Source: Saccharospirillum impatiens DSM 12546 | GTDB taxonomy: Bacteria; Pseudomonadota; Gammaproteobacteria; Pseudomonadales; Natronospirillaceae | Assembly (NCBI RefSeq): GCF_000423605.1 | Contig: NZ_AUIH01000003.1 | Span: 175,681-239,680, forward strand | DNA length: 64,000 nt | Reading direction: 5' to 3' | Shown: one piece after another, positions 1-10,258 of the stretch | Layout: each line of letters begins with the position of its first letter | Numbering within the stretch: position 1 is the first letter of the stretch | Program-made: the position numbers and the translations under genes | Notes under the pieces: generated by a model | The model's input: only the letters and a program-made list of their open reading frames with translations | What the model was told of the DNA's origin: nothing | Database searches by the model: none

Positions 1-921
1 GAGACCTTTACCGATTCTGTCGCAATTACCGACGTCACCTTGCGAGGTATTGAGGCCTGTTCCAATCTGGCGCCGTTGCATAATCCGGCCAATGTATTGG
101 GCATTCAAGTCATGCAGGCGTTGTACCCTTCGGTGCCGCAAGTCGCCGTTTTTGATACCGCTTTTCACCAGTCACTTGACCCGGAAGCTTTTCTCTATGC
201 TGTGCCCATGGCGCTCTACCGCGAACACGGCGTTCGCCGCTATGGCTTCCACGGTACCAGTCACCAATACGTGGCGCAGCAAGCCGTCCGCCAACTGGGT
301 CTGGACCCGGAGTCACACGCGATTATTTCAGCCCATCTGGGTAATGGCTGCAGCGCAACCGCGATTTCCGACGGTTTTTCGATCGACACCACCATGGGAA
401 TGACCCCCCTGGAGGGGCTGGTAATGGGCACGCGCAGCGGCGACATCGATCCCGGCCTGCACGAATATCTGAGTGAACAACTGGGCTGGAGCATCGCCGA
501 TGTGACCCTGATGCTGAACCGGGACAGTGGCTTGCGCGGACTGTCGGAACTGTCGAACGACATGCGTACGCTGACCGAAGCGGCAGATAGAGGTCATCGC
601 CAGGCGCAGCAGGCGATCGACGTTTTCTGTTTCAGACTGGCCCGGCAAATAGGTGGACTGGCGGCCTCTCTTGGACGTTTGGACGCACTGGTCTTTACCG
701 GGGGCATCGGCGAAAACGCCGCCAACATTCGGGCAAACGTTCTGCAACGGCTGAGTATTTTTGGTTTTAAACTCGACGATGAGCTGAACCAGGCGCAGGG
801 TGATGAGTTTGGTCGCATTTCTGCGGGTCAGGGCCCCATTGCTGCCGTCATTCCCACCCGTGAAGAATGGATGATCGCGCAGGATACTCTGCGGCTGGTC
901 TGTGACAATTCGAATCAATGA
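1..921 (+). CDS. ackA: Acetate kinase, C-terminal part (5' end outside window)
   Basis: Acetate kinase interconverts acetyl phosphate plus ADP and acetate plus ATP in the cytoplasm. The reading frame is open from base 1, so the gene begins upstream; 306 codons of a protein usually near 400 residues are present. Family motifs seen in order are APLHNPAN, FDTAFHQ, the HGTSH catalytic-histidine motif, HLGNGCS, the GTRSGD arginine motif, FTGGIGENA, and the C-terminal REEWMIAQDT segment holding the conserved glutamate. No key residue is missing from the visible part. pta follows 16 bases downstream on the same strand, the classic ackA-pta operon for acetyl-CoA/acetate interconversion. Confidence 0.97.
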   Translation, partial: ETFTDSVAITDVTLRGIEACSNLAPLHNPANVLGIQVMQALYPSVPQVAVFDTAFHQSLDPEAFLYAVPMALYREHGVRRYGFHGTSHQYVAQQAVRQLGLDPESHAIISAHLGNGCSATAISDGFSIDTTMGMTPLEGLVMGTRSGDIDPGLHEYLSEQLGWSIADVTLMLNRDSGLRGLSELSNDMRTLTEAADRGHRQAQQAIDVFCFRLARQIGGLAASLGRLDALVFTGGIGENAANIRANVLQRLSIFGFKLDDELNQAQGDEFGRISAGQGPIAAVIPTREEWMIAQDTLRLVCDNSNQ

Positions 922-937
922 CTACCAGGGAACGCTT

Positions 938-3079
938 GTGCAACACACCTTTTTTATGACAGCCATCGGTGCCGGAACCGGCCTCACCTCTGTGTGTCTG
1001 GGCCTGGTGCGGGCATTGGATCAACTGGGTATCCGCGTCGCATTTTGCAAACCCATCGCCCAGCGATACGGAACCGACCCGGGACCCGAACGATCCACCC
1101 ACCTGATCAACGCCACTCTGGGTTTGCACCCGGCTGCGCCCATAAGCCTGGCAGCGGCCCAGCAAGCCTTGTCGCAAAACAAAACCGACGACCTGATGGA
1201 AGACGTGATTCAACGGTTTCAGCAGTCGGCAGGCGAAGCGGATGTGGTGATCGTCGAAGGGCTGGTACCTCTGGCTGATGAAAACTACATCGGCAAGCTG
1301 AACGTCAATATGGCCCGCGCGCTGGATGCCGATGTCATTCTGGTCGCCGCCAGAAATGCGGACAGTTCAGCCCAGTTGAACGAACGAATTCAGGTCAGTG
1401 CCAGTCTGTTTGGAGGCATCGACAACGCCCGGGTAATTGGCTGCATTCTGAACAAAATAGGCGCCCCCGAACTCGACTATCAACAAATATCGCCCAGCGA
1501 AGACGGCGAACAACTTGCCGCCAGCCCGACCGATGAACGCACAATCGTCGCGTCACTTCCGGTGTTTTCCAACCCATCATTCCGGTTTCTCGGGGGCATT
1601 CACTGGAACCCGCTGTTGGTGGCACCGCGCACACGGGATGTGGCAGATCACCTGCAGGCAACGCTGCTGAACCGGGGAGAGCTCGAGACTCGTCGTGTCC
1701 AGACCATCACGGTCTGTGCTCGTACCATGCGCAATATGCTGCACACGTTAAAAGCCGGCACTCTGGTGGTTACCCCCGGAGATCGCGAAGACATCGTACT
1801 CGCCAGTTGCATGGCCGCCCTCAACGGGGTGCCCCTGGCTGGCCTGGTACTGACCGGTGGTTTGAAACTGGATGCTGCTTTGCTCGATTTATGCCAGGCC
1901 GCGTTCGCCACCGGCCTGCCAATGATGGAAGTAAGCTCGAATACATTTGTCAGCGCGCAACGACTGAATGCCATGAACACCGAGGTTCCGGTGGACGATG
2001 TTGAGCGCATGAACGCCGTCATGAACGCCGTCGCCGCTGACCTGGATGGTGACTGGCTGGCACAGCGAGCTCGCGTTGGCCTTGAGCCGCGACTATCGCC
2101 ACCGGCCTTTCGCCATCTGCTGGTGGGTCGCGCACGGCAGGTCAAAAAACGCATTGTTCTGCCTGAGGGCGACGAGCCAAGAACCGTGCAGGCCGCAATC
2201 GCCTGCCAGCAACGCGGCATCGCCGACTGCGTGTTATTGGGTAATCGCGACACCATTGAGCGTGTCGCCGCCAGCCATAACCTGACGCTGCCACCTGACC
2301 TTGAAATCATTGATCCGGACCAGGCTCGCCCGCGTTACATTCAAGCCATGGTTGCACTGCGCCAGCACAAAGGGCTGACCACGCCGATGGCCGAGGCGCA
2401 ACTTGAGGATACCGTGGTGCTGGCCACCATGATGCTGGCCGAAGGCGATGTTGACGGCCTTGTGTCCGGTGCGGTACACACCACCGCCAATACCATTCGC
2501 CCGGCCCTGCAACTGATCAAAACCAAGGCGGATGCCAGTCTGGTCTCCTCAGTCTTTTTTATGCTGCTGCCCGACCAGGCCGTGGTGTATGGCGACTGCG
2601 CCGTTAACCCCGACCCCAACGCCGAACAACTGGCGGACATTGCGATCCAGAGTGGTGACTCGGCCCTGGCATTCGGCATTGAACCGCGCATCGCGATGAT
2701 CAGCTACTCCACGGGTGAATCGGGGTCAGGCGATGATGTCGAAAAGGTACGCGCAGCGACGAAACTGGCTCAGTCAAAGCGGCCGGATCTGCTGATTGAC
2801 GGGCCCTTGCAATACGATGCCGCCTCGACCCCATCGGTGGCCGCCAGCAAAGCCCCCTCCAGTAAAGTCGCAGGCAAGGCCACGGTCTTTATTTTCCCGG
2901 ACCTCAATACCGGCAACACCACCTACAAAGCCGTGCAACGCAGTGCCAACGTCGTCAGCATTGGGCCCATGTTGCAGGGGTTGAGCAAACCGGTTAACGA
3001 TTTGTCGCGCGGCGCGACCGTCGACGACATCATCTACACCATTGCACTGACCGCTGTTCAGGCCAGTCAGGCTTTATGA
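938..3079 (+). CDS. pta: Phosphate acetyltransferase (long form)
   Basis: Converts acetyl-CoA and phosphate to acetyl phosphate and CoA, partnering acetate kinase. At 713 residues it is the long gammaproteobacterial form: an N-terminal P-loop/CobQ-like domain (about 1-200, with the TAIGAGTGLTS loop), a middle DRTGG-like domain, and a C-terminal PTA_PTB catalytic domain (about 385-710) with LPEGDEPR near its start. I chose the GTG at 938 because AGGGA lies six to seven bases upstream and the protein then begins (M)QHTFF like Pseudomonas Pta. A GTG at 902, overlapping ackA, is the alternative. It ends 108 bases before a chemoreceptor gene, with no clear terminator between them. Confidence 0.95.
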   Translation: MQHTFFMTAIGAGTGLTSVCLGLVRALDQLGIRVAFCKPIAQRYGTDPGPERSTHLINATLGLHPAAPISLAAAQQALSQNKTDDLMEDVIQRFQQSAGEADVVIVEGLVPLADENYIGKLNVNMARALDADVILVAARNADSSAQLNERIQVSASLFGGIDNARVIGCILNKIGAPELDYQQISPSEDGEQLAASPTDERTIVASLPVFSNPSFRFLGGIHWNPLLVAPRTRDVADHLQATLLNRGELETRRVQTITVCARTMRNMLHTLKAGTLVVTPGDREDIVLASCMAALNGVPLAGLVLTGGLKLDAALLDLCQAAFATGLPMMEVSSNTFVSAQRLNAMNTEVPVDDVERMNAVMNAVAADLDGDWLAQRARVGLEPRLSPPAFRHLLVGRARQVKKRIVLPEGDEPRTVQAAIACQQRGIADCVLLGNRDTIERVAASHNLTLPPDLEIIDPDQARPRYIQAMVALRQHKGLTTPMAEAQLEDTVVLATMMLAEGDVDGLVSGAVHTTANTIRPALQLIKTKADASLVSSVFFMLLPDQAVVYGDCAVNPDPNAEQLADIAIQSGDSALAFGIEPRIAMISYSTGESGSGDDVEKVRAATKLAQSKRPDLLIDGPLQYDAASTPSVAASKAPSSKVAGKATVFIFPDLNTGNTTYKAVQRSANVVSIGPMLQGLSKPVNDLSRGATVDDIIYTIALTAVQASQAL

Positions 3080-3140
3080 GTCAATCAAGGGATTTCAAGA
3101 AATGGGTCTCATGGCCGCTAAAACAACTATAACTTATCCA

Positions 3141-3169
3141 TAACGCCATTCATCAGGAATGGCCGATAA
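3141..3169 (+). promoter_or_regulatory. Possible sigma-28 (FliA) promoter for chemoreceptor
   Basis: GCCGATAA at 3162-3169 is an exact match to the flagellar sigma-28 -10 element. TAAC at 3141-3144 is a partial -35 with a 17-base gap, two longer than usual. The resulting leader would be very short, since the GGGAG ribosome site is at 3176-3180. An inverted repeat, GCCATTC/GAATGGC (3145-3151 and 3157-3163), overlaps it. Confidence 0.3.
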
Positions 3170-3187
3170 TCCTGCGGGAGAGCACCA

Positions 3188-5035
3188 ATGACGTCATGGA
3201 ACATTCGTACCCGCCTAATGGTCGGGGTGGCATTGAGCGTGATGGTGCTGGTTGCCATCAATGGCATTTACAACTACCAACAGGCCCGGTCAACGCTGGT
3301 AGAGTCGGTATCCGACACCGTTCAACGCAGTGGCACCAACACTCGCCGTTTTGTCAGCACCTGGCTCAGCAGCAAGGCGCAAGTCGTTGAGTCGGCCGCT
3401 CAGGCTATTGCCAACGCACCGGAACCCGTTCCGGTGCTGACACAAGGCAGCAATGCGGGCAGTTTTCTTTACATGTATCTGGGCACCCGAGCCGGTGACA
3501 TGATCATGTTCCCGGCCGAAACCCTGCCAGATGATTTCGACCCCAGAACTCGCCCCTGGTTCATTCAGGCCCAGCAAGAACAACAGCGTATCGTCACTGC
3601 GCCATACATCGACGCCTCCTCCGGCGATCTGGTGATGAGCTTCGCACAACCGGTCGGAGCAAATGTACTCGCCGCCGATGTGGCGCTGACTGACATCGTG
3701 CAGGAAGTGCTCGGGGTTGAACTTGGCGCATCGGGTTACGCTGCGCTGGTCGACGGCAGCAACAATTTTCTGGTTCACCCCGATGAGAATCGTCTGGGTG
3801 AAAATCTCACCGGACTGATTGGCAGCGCCCATCTGACCACCACCGCCGCCGAGGTGCAAGTCACCGGTGAAAGCTGGCTTAGCGCCGCCTACCCGATCGA
3901 TGGCAGTGACTGGCGTGTGGTCTTGATGGTCAGAAGCAGCGAGGCTTTTTCCGACCTCGGGGCTCTGGCGTTCAGTAATACGCTGGTGTCCGCCCTGACC
4001 ATTCTGATCGTGACCATCGTATCGGGCTTCCTCATTTCATACTTGTTGCGTCCGCTTTCTGAACTCGATTCAGCCATGTCCGATATCGCCCAGGGTGAAG
4101 CCGACCTGACTCGCAGACTGACGGTCGTGCGCGACGACGAGATCGGCTCATTGAGTCGGTCGTTCAATCAATTTGTCGAGTCCGTGCACCAGTTGGTGTC
4201 TGAAAGCCTTAATTATTCCCATGACCTTGAAACGCTGTCGGACTCCTCGCGCAATAATGCCAAAGCAAACAACGATGCCATTCAGCTGCAACAGGGCGAA
4301 ATCAGCCAGGTCGCCGCTGCCATTAATGAAATGTCGTCGACCTCAGCGGAAGTGGCTCAGAATGCGGGCGACACGGCCGACGCAGCGCAGAAAGCTTCTA
4401 CTGAGGGTCAAAACGGGATGGCAAATGCCGCTGAAAACCGCAAACGCATGGGTAAACTGACCGGTCAAATTGACACGGCTACCGGCGTCATCGGCAAACT
4501 GGATGAACAGGCGCTGGAGATCAACACCATTTTATCGACCATTCAAAACATCGCCGAGCAAACCAACCTGCTGGCATTGAATGCCGCCATTGAAGCGGCA
4601 AGAGCCGGTGATCAGGGCCGTGGTTTTGCCGTAGTCGCCGATGAAGTGAGGGCCTTGTCACAGCGCACACACCAGGCGACCGGCGAAATTCAAACCATGA
4701 TTGAAACGCTGCAAGAGCAAACCCAACAAGCGGTATCAATCATGAACAACAGCAAGAGCCTAACCGATGAAACCGCCGCCAGCGCCCAGCAAGTTACCAC
4801 CAGCCTGAGCGTTATTGCCGAATCGATTGACGACATTTCCACCCGGGCACAGAGTATTGCCGAAGCGTCGCGCGAGCAGAATATCGCCACAGAAGAGATC
4901 AGTCGCATTGCGACGGCCATTCAGGACGCGTCCAATCAACTGGCGGACAACGTTGATCAGGCAACGGTACAGTCAGATGATTTGCACGGCGTTAGCAGCA
5001 AAATTCGCCAGAACCTGTCCCGCTTCAAAGTGTAG
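3188..5035 (+). CDS. Methyl-accepting chemotaxis protein with dCache sensor
   Basis: Transmembrane chemoreceptor that controls CheA. The 615 residues read as TM1 (about 10-30), a periplasmic double-Cache domain (about 35-255), TM2 (about 260-283), HAMP (about 285-335) and a cytoplasmic signalling domain whose tip is [18 protein letters not shown]. In the Cache domain, FDPRTRPWF followed by APYID and a later aspartate resembles the amino-acid/amine-binding dCache motif, with F replacing the second aromatic Y; the ligand is therefore an inference. No C-terminal CheR-binding pentapeptide is present. The start has GGGAG eight bases upstream. It is transcribed alone, after pta. Confidence 0.93.
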   Translation: MTSWNIRTRLMVGVALSVMVLVAINGIYNYQQARSTLVESVSDTVQRSGTNTRRFVSTWLSSKAQVVESAAQAIANAPEPVPVLTQGSNAGSFLYMYLGTRAGDMIMFPAETLPDDFDPRTRPWFIQAQQEQQRIVTAPYIDASSGDLVMSFAQPVGANVLAADVALTDIVQEVLGVELGASGYAALVDGSNNFLVHPDENRLGENLTGLIGSAHLTTTAAEVQVTGESWLSAAYPIDGSDWRVVLMVRSSEAFSDLGALAFSNTLVSALTILIVTIVSGFLISYLLRPLSELDSAMSDIAQGEADLTRRLTVVRDDEIGSLSRSFNQFVESVHQLVSESLNYSHDLETLSDSSRNNAKANNDAIQLQQGEISQVAAAINEMSSTSAEVAQNAGDTADAAQKASTEGQNGMANAAENRKRMGKLTGQIDTATGVIGKLDEQALEINTILSTIQNIAEQTNLLALNAAIEAARAGDQGRGFAVVADEVRALSQRTHQATGEIQTMIETLQEQTQQAVSIMNNSKSLTDETAASAQQVTTSLSVIAESIDDISTRAQSIAEASREQNIATEEISRIATAIQDASNQLADNVDQATVQSDDLHGVSSKIRQNLSRFKV

Positions 5036-5050
5036 ACCCAGCAGCAACCA

Positions 5051-5080
5051 GGCGGACACCATGTCACAACCGTGTCCGCC
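5051..5080 (+). terminator. Hairpin downstream of chemoreceptor (no U-tract)
   Basis: GGCGGACAC (5051-5059) and GTGTCCGCC (5072-5080) form a perfect 9-bp stem with a 12-base loop, starting 16 bases after the stop codon. A second weaker GC-rich stem follows. No T-run follows, so this may stabilise the mRNA or assist termination rather than act as a classic intrinsic terminator. Confidence 0.4.
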
Positions 5081-5146
5081 GAACGGGCACGGAGCGCCCG
5101 GATAGGGTACATTCAGGCGTACAGAGCCCTTACTGACGGAGCCCGC

Positions 5147-6121
5147 ATGAAAGCCGTATTTCTCGATGCTGCCACCTTCCCCGATGAACAGACGTTAACG
5201 CCACCTGCAGCGGTGACCGACTGGCAAACCTTCGGCAAGACCCAACCCGATCAGCGCCTGGCGCGCTTGCATCGTGCCGATATCGCCATCGTCAACAAGG
5301 TGGTGCTCGATGCCCCGTTACTGTCCCAGCTACCCAACCTTAAATGCATAGGTGTAACCGCAACCGGCATCAACAACGTCGATTTGGAGTTCTGCCGGAC
5401 CCGCGGCATAGCCGTGTTCAATGCTACCGGTTACGCCGTCGATGCCGTTGGCGAACACTGCATCATGGTCATGCTGGCACTGGCTCGCAACCTGAAGGCC
5501 TACCTTCAGGATGCCGATGACAAAGGCTGGAGCCGAAGCCCATTTTTCTGCAACCGGGTGGCGCCCATTGACACCCTGAGCGGCAAACGTCTGGTGATTG
5601 TCGGTAAAGGCGACCTCGGCTCAGCAGTGGCGAGCAGGGCTCAGGCCATGGGACTCTCAGTTGTGTATGCAGAGCGGCCAGGAGCCACATCGGTCAGACC
5701 GGGTTATACCGATTTTGAGACCGCGCTGTCAGTCGCCGATGTGCTCAGTCTGCATTGCCCCCTGACCGATCAGACCGAAGGCATGATCAACCGCCACACT
5801 CTGACGCTGATGCAATCGCATGCGCTGCTGATCAACAGCGGCCGGGGCGATCTGATCGTCGAAGAAGACCTGCTGGACGCTCTGACCCAAGGTCAGATCG
5901 GTGCCGCGGCACTGGATGTTGCCAGCAGCGAACCCCCGCCTGAAGACCACGTCATCTGGCAATTGGCGGCACTGCCGAACGTTATTGTAACCCCACACGT
6001 TGCCTGGTCCTCTGCAGGCGCAATGGCAACACTGTTGCGCCAACTGGAGGATAAACTGACTCGCTGGGCCCGGCAGGAGCCCGATGCTCTGGCGGCATCA
6101 CTGAGCCACTCTGCGGATTAA
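5147..6121 (+). CDS. D-2-hydroxyacid dehydrogenase (glycerate dehydrogenase-like)
   Basis: NAD(P)-dependent D-2-hydroxyacid dehydrogenase, most like the hydroxypyruvate reductase/glycerate dehydrogenase branch. Its 324 residues show the split substrate domain, a Rossmann glycine motif VGKGDLGSAV (about 170), the substrate-binding arginine in NSGRGD, a glutamate in SSEPP and the catalytic histidine in TPHVAW. The ATG at 5147 opens the conserved MKAVFLDAATF start; an in-frame extension back to 5072 has no family counterpart. The exact substrate (hydroxypyruvate, glyoxylate or another 2-oxoacid) cannot be read from sequence. It stands alone between the chemoreceptor and the CRP-like site. Confidence 0.88.
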   Translation: MKAVFLDAATFPDEQTLTPPAAVTDWQTFGKTQPDQRLARLHRADIAIVNKVVLDAPLLSQLPNLKCIGVTATGINNVDLEFCRTRGIAVFNATGYAVDAVGEHCIMVMLALARNLKAYLQDADDKGWSRSPFFCNRVAPIDTLSGKRLVIVGKGDLGSAVASRAQAMGLSVVYAERPGATSVRPGYTDFETALSVADVLSLHCPLTDQTEGMINRHTLTLMQSHALLINSGRGDLIVEEDLLDALTQGQIGAAALDVASSEPPPEDHVIWQLAALPNVIVTPHVAWSSAGAMATLLRQLEDKLTRWARQEPDALAASLSHSAD

Positions 6122-6155
6122 CCAGGTATGGCGAGGGCGCCGCTAATCACAGCCC

Positions 6156-6171
6156 TGTGAGCCAGCTCACA
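6156..6171. promoter_or_regulatory. CRP-type operator (TGTGA-N6-TCACA)
   Basis: TGTGAGCCAGCTCACA carries both exact CRP half-sites with the canonical 6-base spacer, inside a longer CTGTGAGC/GCTCACAG palindrome (6155-6172). It lies 137 bases before the MaoC-type gene start. Inference: a CRP/Vfr-family protein controls that gene. The palindrome alone could also act as an RNA hairpin after the dehydrogenase gene, but it has no T-run on the + strand. Confidence 0.6.
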
Positions 6172-6227
6172 GGACGTGTAAAAAAACCATCGTTGACCCA
6201 CTTTCACGGGACTCATTTCTACCGGGA

Positions 6228-6258
6228 TTAAGCGATACGGGGGGTTATGGCGTATAAT
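6228..6258 (+). promoter_or_regulatory. Candidate promoter for MaoC-type hydratase gene
   Basis: A perfect -10 TATAAT lies at 6253-6258, 50 bases before the start codon. The only -35 candidate is the weak TTAAGC at 6228-6233 with a 19-base spacer, which would suit a promoter that relies on an activator such as the upstream CRP-type site. Confidence 0.4.
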
Positions 6259-6307
6259 ATCCGGTATTCAAGCTGCACCAGCCTCTCTGTGAAATGGATT
6301 CCCGGAC

Positions 6308-6982
6308 ATGAGTGTCATTGACCTGATCAAAGAAAAGAAAGAACGCCTGAGCCAGAATCAGGCGGAGTTTAGGGAGCTTATCGCGCCACAATGGCGCGAA
6401 TACTGGAACGAACTGTGGCAAAGCGCGCGTAATCACGAATGGGTGAACTGGGTTTTGGACCAGGATCGCAAGCCGGTCGACGCCTCAAAGGATGCATTGA
6501 CCGAGTGCGACAATCCCCGAGCAGAAGCCATGCGCCAGACCTTATTGGGGCAGTTGGGTGATACCGTCTATGAAGGCCCATGGCTGAGCCTCGAACAGGA
6601 CAGAATCAACGCCTTTGCCAATGTGACCGAAGACCAGCAATGGATACACATCGATCCGGTGCGGGCGGAACAGGAGTCTCCGTTCAGGGCGACCATCGCC
6701 CATGGCTTCCTGACTTTATCGATGATCCCAAAGCTCACCAACTCGGTTGACCCGACCAACCCGCCTTACCCCGGTGCAAAAATGGTGGTCAACCTGGGCT
6801 TGAATAAGGTGCGCTTCCCCTACCCGCTGAAAGCAGGCAGTCGGGTGCGTGCAACCAAGAAAATCGTCGCAGTTGAAGTGGTACGCCGTGGTCTGGAAGT
6901 GACCGAAGAAGTAACGGTCAATATTGAACACACCCGCCGGCCAGCTTGCGTGGCCGAAACCGTGGTTAGGCTGGTCTATTAG
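6308..6982 (+). CDS. MaoC-type (R)-enoyl-CoA hydratase / NodN family protein
   Basis: The C-terminal hot-dog fold (about 85-224) carries the hydratase motif: FANVTEDQQWIHIDP followed by SPFRATIAHGF, holding the aspartate/histidine catalytic pair of MaoC-like (R)-specific enoyl-CoA hydratases. About 80 N-terminal residues are charged, helical and lysine-rich; they resemble no domain I know. The likely substrate is a 2-enoyl-CoA or enoyl-ACP (fatty-acid or PHA-type metabolism), but the NodN-like subgroup is poorly characterised. The gene is monocistronic, converges on prmC with a 46-base gap, and sits downstream of a CRP-type site and a TATAAT box. Confidence 0.85.
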   Translation: MSVIDLIKEKKERLSQNQAEFRELIAPQWREYWNELWQSARNHEWVNWVLDQDRKPVDASKDALTECDNPRAEAMRQTLLGQLGDTVYEGPWLSLEQDRINAFANVTEDQQWIHIDPVRAEQESPFRATIAHGFLTLSMIPKLTNSVDPTNPPYPGAKMVVNLGLNKVRFPYPLKAGSRVRATKKIVAVEVVRRGLEVTEEVTVNIEHTRRPACVAETVVRLVY

Positions 6983-7028
6983 CCAACCCAGCTTCCCCGG
7001 CGAGTGCTGAGGCTTGCGCTGACTGGCA

Positions 7029-7874
7029 CTAACTGGCCCCAGGGCTCCACTGGCCCAGGCTTATCCGGTCCCGCTGCCCCAAGTCCTGCAAGGTCTCTAC
7101 CTGGTGGTAGCCCAGGCGCTCGAAGCAAGCCCTGACAGCCTCTCCCTGGGTCCAGCCGTGTTCCAAAAACAGCCAGCCGCCCGGCACCAGCACCCGGCTT
7201 CCCTGTTCGATCAGGGTATGAATATCCGCCAGACCACCTTTGTCGGCAACCAGGGCGGTTCTGGGTTCGAAACGGACATCACCCTGCTGTAGATGCTCGT
7301 CATCAGCGGCAATGTAGGGCGGGTTAGACACCAGCAAGTCGAGCGACGCATCTGCCAGGGCATCACACCAGTGGCTCTGGCTAACCGCTATCGGCAACCC
7401 CAGTAGCCGGGCGTTTTCCCGGGCCAGTTTTACGGCATCGGGCTGAACATCAAACGCGCTGATATCCCAACCCGGTCGCTCGCTGGCCAGCGCCAGTGCA
7501 ATGGCGCCGGTACCGGTCCCCAAGTCCGCCACCCGCAATGCAGAGTTATCAAAACGCTCCAGAACGGCTTCCACCAGCGTTTCGGTATCGGGCCTGGGAA
7601 TCAGGGTACTGGCGTTTACTTTCAAGGGAAGTGACCAGAATTCGCGCGTGCCGATAATATGCGCAACCGGCTCACCCGCCAGGCGACGACGAACCTGGTC
7701 TTCAAACTGGTGCTGCTGGTTTTTATCCAGGGTTCGATCAGGCCAGGTGAACAGCCATGTTCGGCTTTTGCCCAGCACAAGGGCGAGCAACAGGTCGGCA
7801 TCAAGCGCCTCCAGCCCCTGCTGCTGAGCCCACCGCAAAGCCTCGCACACCCGCTTCAAACCCGCCTCTGGCAT
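7029..7874 (-). CDS. prmC: Peptide chain release factor N5-glutamine methyltransferase
   Basis: SAM-dependent methyltransferase that methylates the glutamine of the GGQ motif in release factors RF1 and RF2. The 281-residue protein has an N-terminal helical RF-binding domain, the SAM-binding motif DLGTGTGAIALALA (about 118-131) and the diagnostic NPPY active-site motif, followed by the family's LQQGDVRFEP segment. I chose the ATG at 7874 because AAGGAA sits eight bases upstream; another ATG at 7892 adds six residues without a good ribosome site. Its substrate gene prfA lies directly upstream in the same operon. Confidence 0.96.
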   Translation of the reverse strand: MPEAGLKRVCEALRWAQQQGLEALDADLLLALVLGKSRTWLFTWPDRTLDKNQQHQFEDQVRRRLAGEPVAHIIGTREFWSLPLKVNASTLIPRPDTETLVEAVLERFDNSALRVADLGTGTGAIALALASERPGWDISAFDVQPDAVKLARENARLLGLPIAVSQSHWCDALADASLDLLVSNPPYIAADDEHLQQGDVRFEPRTALVADKGGLADIHTLIEQGSRVLVPGGWLFLEHGWTQGEAVRACFERLGYHQVETLQDLGQRDRISLGQWSPGAS

Positions 7875-7903
7875 GGAATTGTTTTCCTTCATCTTGGTAC
7901 CGG

Positions 7904-8989
7904 TCAGGACTGTGACATGTCAGCCAGCAACTGCGCCTGATGTTCCTGTACCAATGGGTCCACCACCTGATCCAGAGCGCCTTGCATCACTTCATCCAGC
8001 TTGTAGAGCGTTAAATTGATGCGGTGGTCGGTGATGCGGCCTTGTGGAAAATTGTAGGTACGGATGCGCTCGGAACGGTCGCCACTGCCGACCAGACTGC
8101 GCCGGGTATCGGCCTGTTCCTTTGCGGCTGCACTGGATTGAGCATCCATGATCTTGGCAGCCAGTAACGACATGGCCCGGGCTTTGTTCTTGTGCTGGGA
8201 GCGCTCATCCTGGCATTCCACCACAATGCCGGTGGGCAGATGCGTCAGACGCACGGCGGAATCGGTTCGGTTGACGTGCTGGCCACCAGCACCCGAAGCG
8301 CGATAGGTATCGACCCGCAGATCGCCCTTGTCGATCTCAACATCGGCCAGTTCATCGGCTTCCGGCATGACCGCAACGGTGCAGGCCGAGGTATGAATGC
8401 GGCCCTGGCTTTCGGTGTCGGGTACACGCTGAACCCGGTGAGCACCGGATTCGAATTTCAGATGCGAATACACCTGTTCGCCACTGATGCGGCTGATGAC
8501 CTCCTTGAAACCACCGTGCTCCCCTTCACTGGCTGACAACACCTCCAAACGCCAGCCCATGCGTTCGGCGTAACGACCATACATACGGTGCAAGTCCCCG
8601 GCGAACAGGGCTGCTTCATCGCCGCCGGTGCCGGCTCGTACTTCCAAGAAAACGTTGCGACCATCGTTGGGGTCTTTGGGCAGCAGCAACACCTGCAGCT
8701 CATCGGTCAACTGCTCCAGACGATCTTCACTCAGCTTAACTTCTTCCCGGCCCATATCGCGCATCTCCGGGTCGGTGTCGTCCATCAACTGGCGTGCATC
8801 GTCTCTATCACGCTCAACCCCTTCATAGCGGGCAAAACAGCCGACCACATCCTCCAGTTCGGCATACTCCTGAGAGTACTGTCGAAACCGGGTTTGATCC
8901 GTGATCACCTCGGGCTGGGATAACAGACGGGCTAATTCGTCATAGCGTTCAGTCAATTCCGACAATTTCTGGCGAATGGAGTCTTTCAT
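7904..8989 (-). CDS. prfA: Peptide chain release factor 1
   Basis: RF1 recognises UAA and UAG and triggers peptide release on the ribosome. At 361 residues it has normal length. Visible are the codon-recognition tripeptide P-D-T within [13 protein letters not shown], the peptidyl-hydrolase motif GAGGQHVN with the methylated glutamine, and the C-terminal [10 protein letters not shown] segment. It starts 15 bases after hemA stops and ends 29 bases before the preferred prmC start, giving the conserved hemA-prfA-prmC operon. Confidence 0.97.
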   Translation of the reverse strand: MKDSIRQKLSELTERYDELARLLSQPEVITDQTRFRQYSQEYAELEDVVGCFARYEGVERDRDDARQLMDDTDPEMRDMGREEVKLSEDRLEQLTDELQVLLLPKDPNDGRNVFLEVRAGTGGDEAALFAGDLHRMYGRYAERMGWRLEVLSASEGEHGGFKEVISRISGEQVYSHLKFESGAHRVQRVPDTESQGRIHTSACTVAVMPEADELADVEIDKGDLRVDTYRASGAGGQHVNRTDSAVRLTHLPTGIVVECQDERSQHKNKARAMSLLAAKIMDAQSSAAAKEQADTRRSLVGSGDRSERIRTYNFPQGRITDHRINLTLYKLDEVMQGALDQVVDPLVQEHQAQLLADMSQS

Positions 8990-9004
8990 AAACGCGTGGA
9001 TGCC

Positions 9005-10258
9005 TTATAAATCAAAGAGACGGGAAGCCCACTCGCTGGCTTCCTTGTCACCATCACCGTGGGCTTTGCGCAAGGCCACCGTGGGTGCATGGAGTAACTT
9101 GTTGGTTAGGCCCCGGGCCAGTTGCTCGACGACGAGTTGAGCGTCTGCACCCTGTTCCAGAGCCCGCCGGGCTTTTTCCAGTTCGACGTCCTTCAGCTGT
9201 TCGGCCTGTCGGCGAAGCGCGCGAATGGTGTCAGCTGCCTGACGTTCTTTCAACGACTGACTGAACGCATCAGTCGAGCGAGCAATAATGTCCATCGCCT
9301 CGCGAGCCGCTTCCTGTCGACTGCGTACATTGGCTTCAATAACTGTTTTAAGATCATCAACGGTATACAAATACACATCGGACAGATCCCCGACTTCGCT
9401 TTCGATATCCCTGGGAACGGCTATATCGACCATGAAAACCGGCTTGTGGCGACGTTTCTTCAGGGCACGTTCAACCATACCCTTGCCAATGATCGGTAAC
9501 TGACTGGCGGTTGAGGAAATCACGATGTCAGCGCCAGGCAGCTCATCGGGAATGTCCGACAGCAAAACCGCACGGGCACCAAACTCCGAGGCCAGGCTCT
9601 GAGCCCGGGCGAGTGTTCGGTTGGCAACGACGATGTCGGTAACACCCTTGTCACGCAGATGCCGGGCCACCAGATCAATGGTTTCACCAGCCCCGATCAG
9701 CAGCGCCCGGCAGCGATCGAGCCGGTCAAAAATACGCGTACTCAACCGCACAGCCGCATACGCCACACTGACCGCGTTCTCACCAATGGCGGTATGTGTA
9801 CGCACTTCCTTGGCCACCCGAAAACTGTGCTGAAACAGGTGGTGTAACTGCTGACCAACCGAATCGTATTCCTGAGCGACAGCAAAGGCAGATTTTAACT
9901 GGCCCAGAATCTGCGGCTCGCCCAGCACCATCGAATCCAGCCCGGCGGCGACGCGCCCGAGGTGAGATACCGCATCGGCGTCGGCATGAATATAAAGTGC
10001 GGCGCGCAATTCATCGGGGGAAATACGATGCGTCTGGGCGAGCCACTGAACCAGTGCTTCGATTCCGACAGTCGGCTCCGTCAGCGAACAATAGATTTCA
10101 CTGCGGTTGCACGTCGAGAGAATCACCGTCTCTTCAATGCCCGGAATCGACAACACCGACGACAGGGAGTCGGGCATGGTTTCGGGAGCGAAACTGACTT
10201 TCTCCCGAACGTCTACTGACGCCGTGTTGTGATTGATACCTAGGGCCAGCAATGACAT
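9005..10258 (-). CDS. hemA: Glutamyl-tRNA reductase
   Basis: Catalyses the NADPH-dependent reduction of glutamyl-tRNA(Glu) to glutamate-1-semialdehyde, the first step of C5-pathway haem synthesis. The 417-residue protein begins [15 protein letters not shown] and carries the catalytic cysteine at 50 (STCNRSE), the [15 protein letters not shown] segment, a Rossmann NADPH domain with IGAGET, and the C-terminal helical dimerisation domain. An in-frame extension to 10291 has no homology to the family start, so ATG 10258 was chosen. It is divergent from the TPR lipoprotein/lolB operon. Confidence 0.97.
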   Translation of the reverse strand: MSLLALGINHNTASVDVREKVSFAPETMPDSLSSVLSIPGIEETVILSTCNRSEIYCSLTEPTVGIEALVQWLAQTHRISPDELRAALYIHADADAVSHLGRVAAGLDSMVLGEPQILGQLKSAFAVAQEYDSVGQQLHHLFQHSFRVAKEVRTHTAIGENAVSVAYAAVRLSTRIFDRLDRCRALLIGAGETIDLVARHLRDKGVTDIVVANRTLARAQSLASEFGARAVLLSDIPDELPGADIVISSTASQLPIIGKGMVERALKKRRHKPVFMVDIAVPRDIESEVGDLSDVYLYTVDDLKTVIEANVRSRQEAAREAMDIIARSTDAFSQSLKERQAADTIRALRRQAEQLKDVELEKARRALEQGADAQLVVEQLARGLTNKLLHAPTVALRKAHGDGDKEASEWASRLFDL

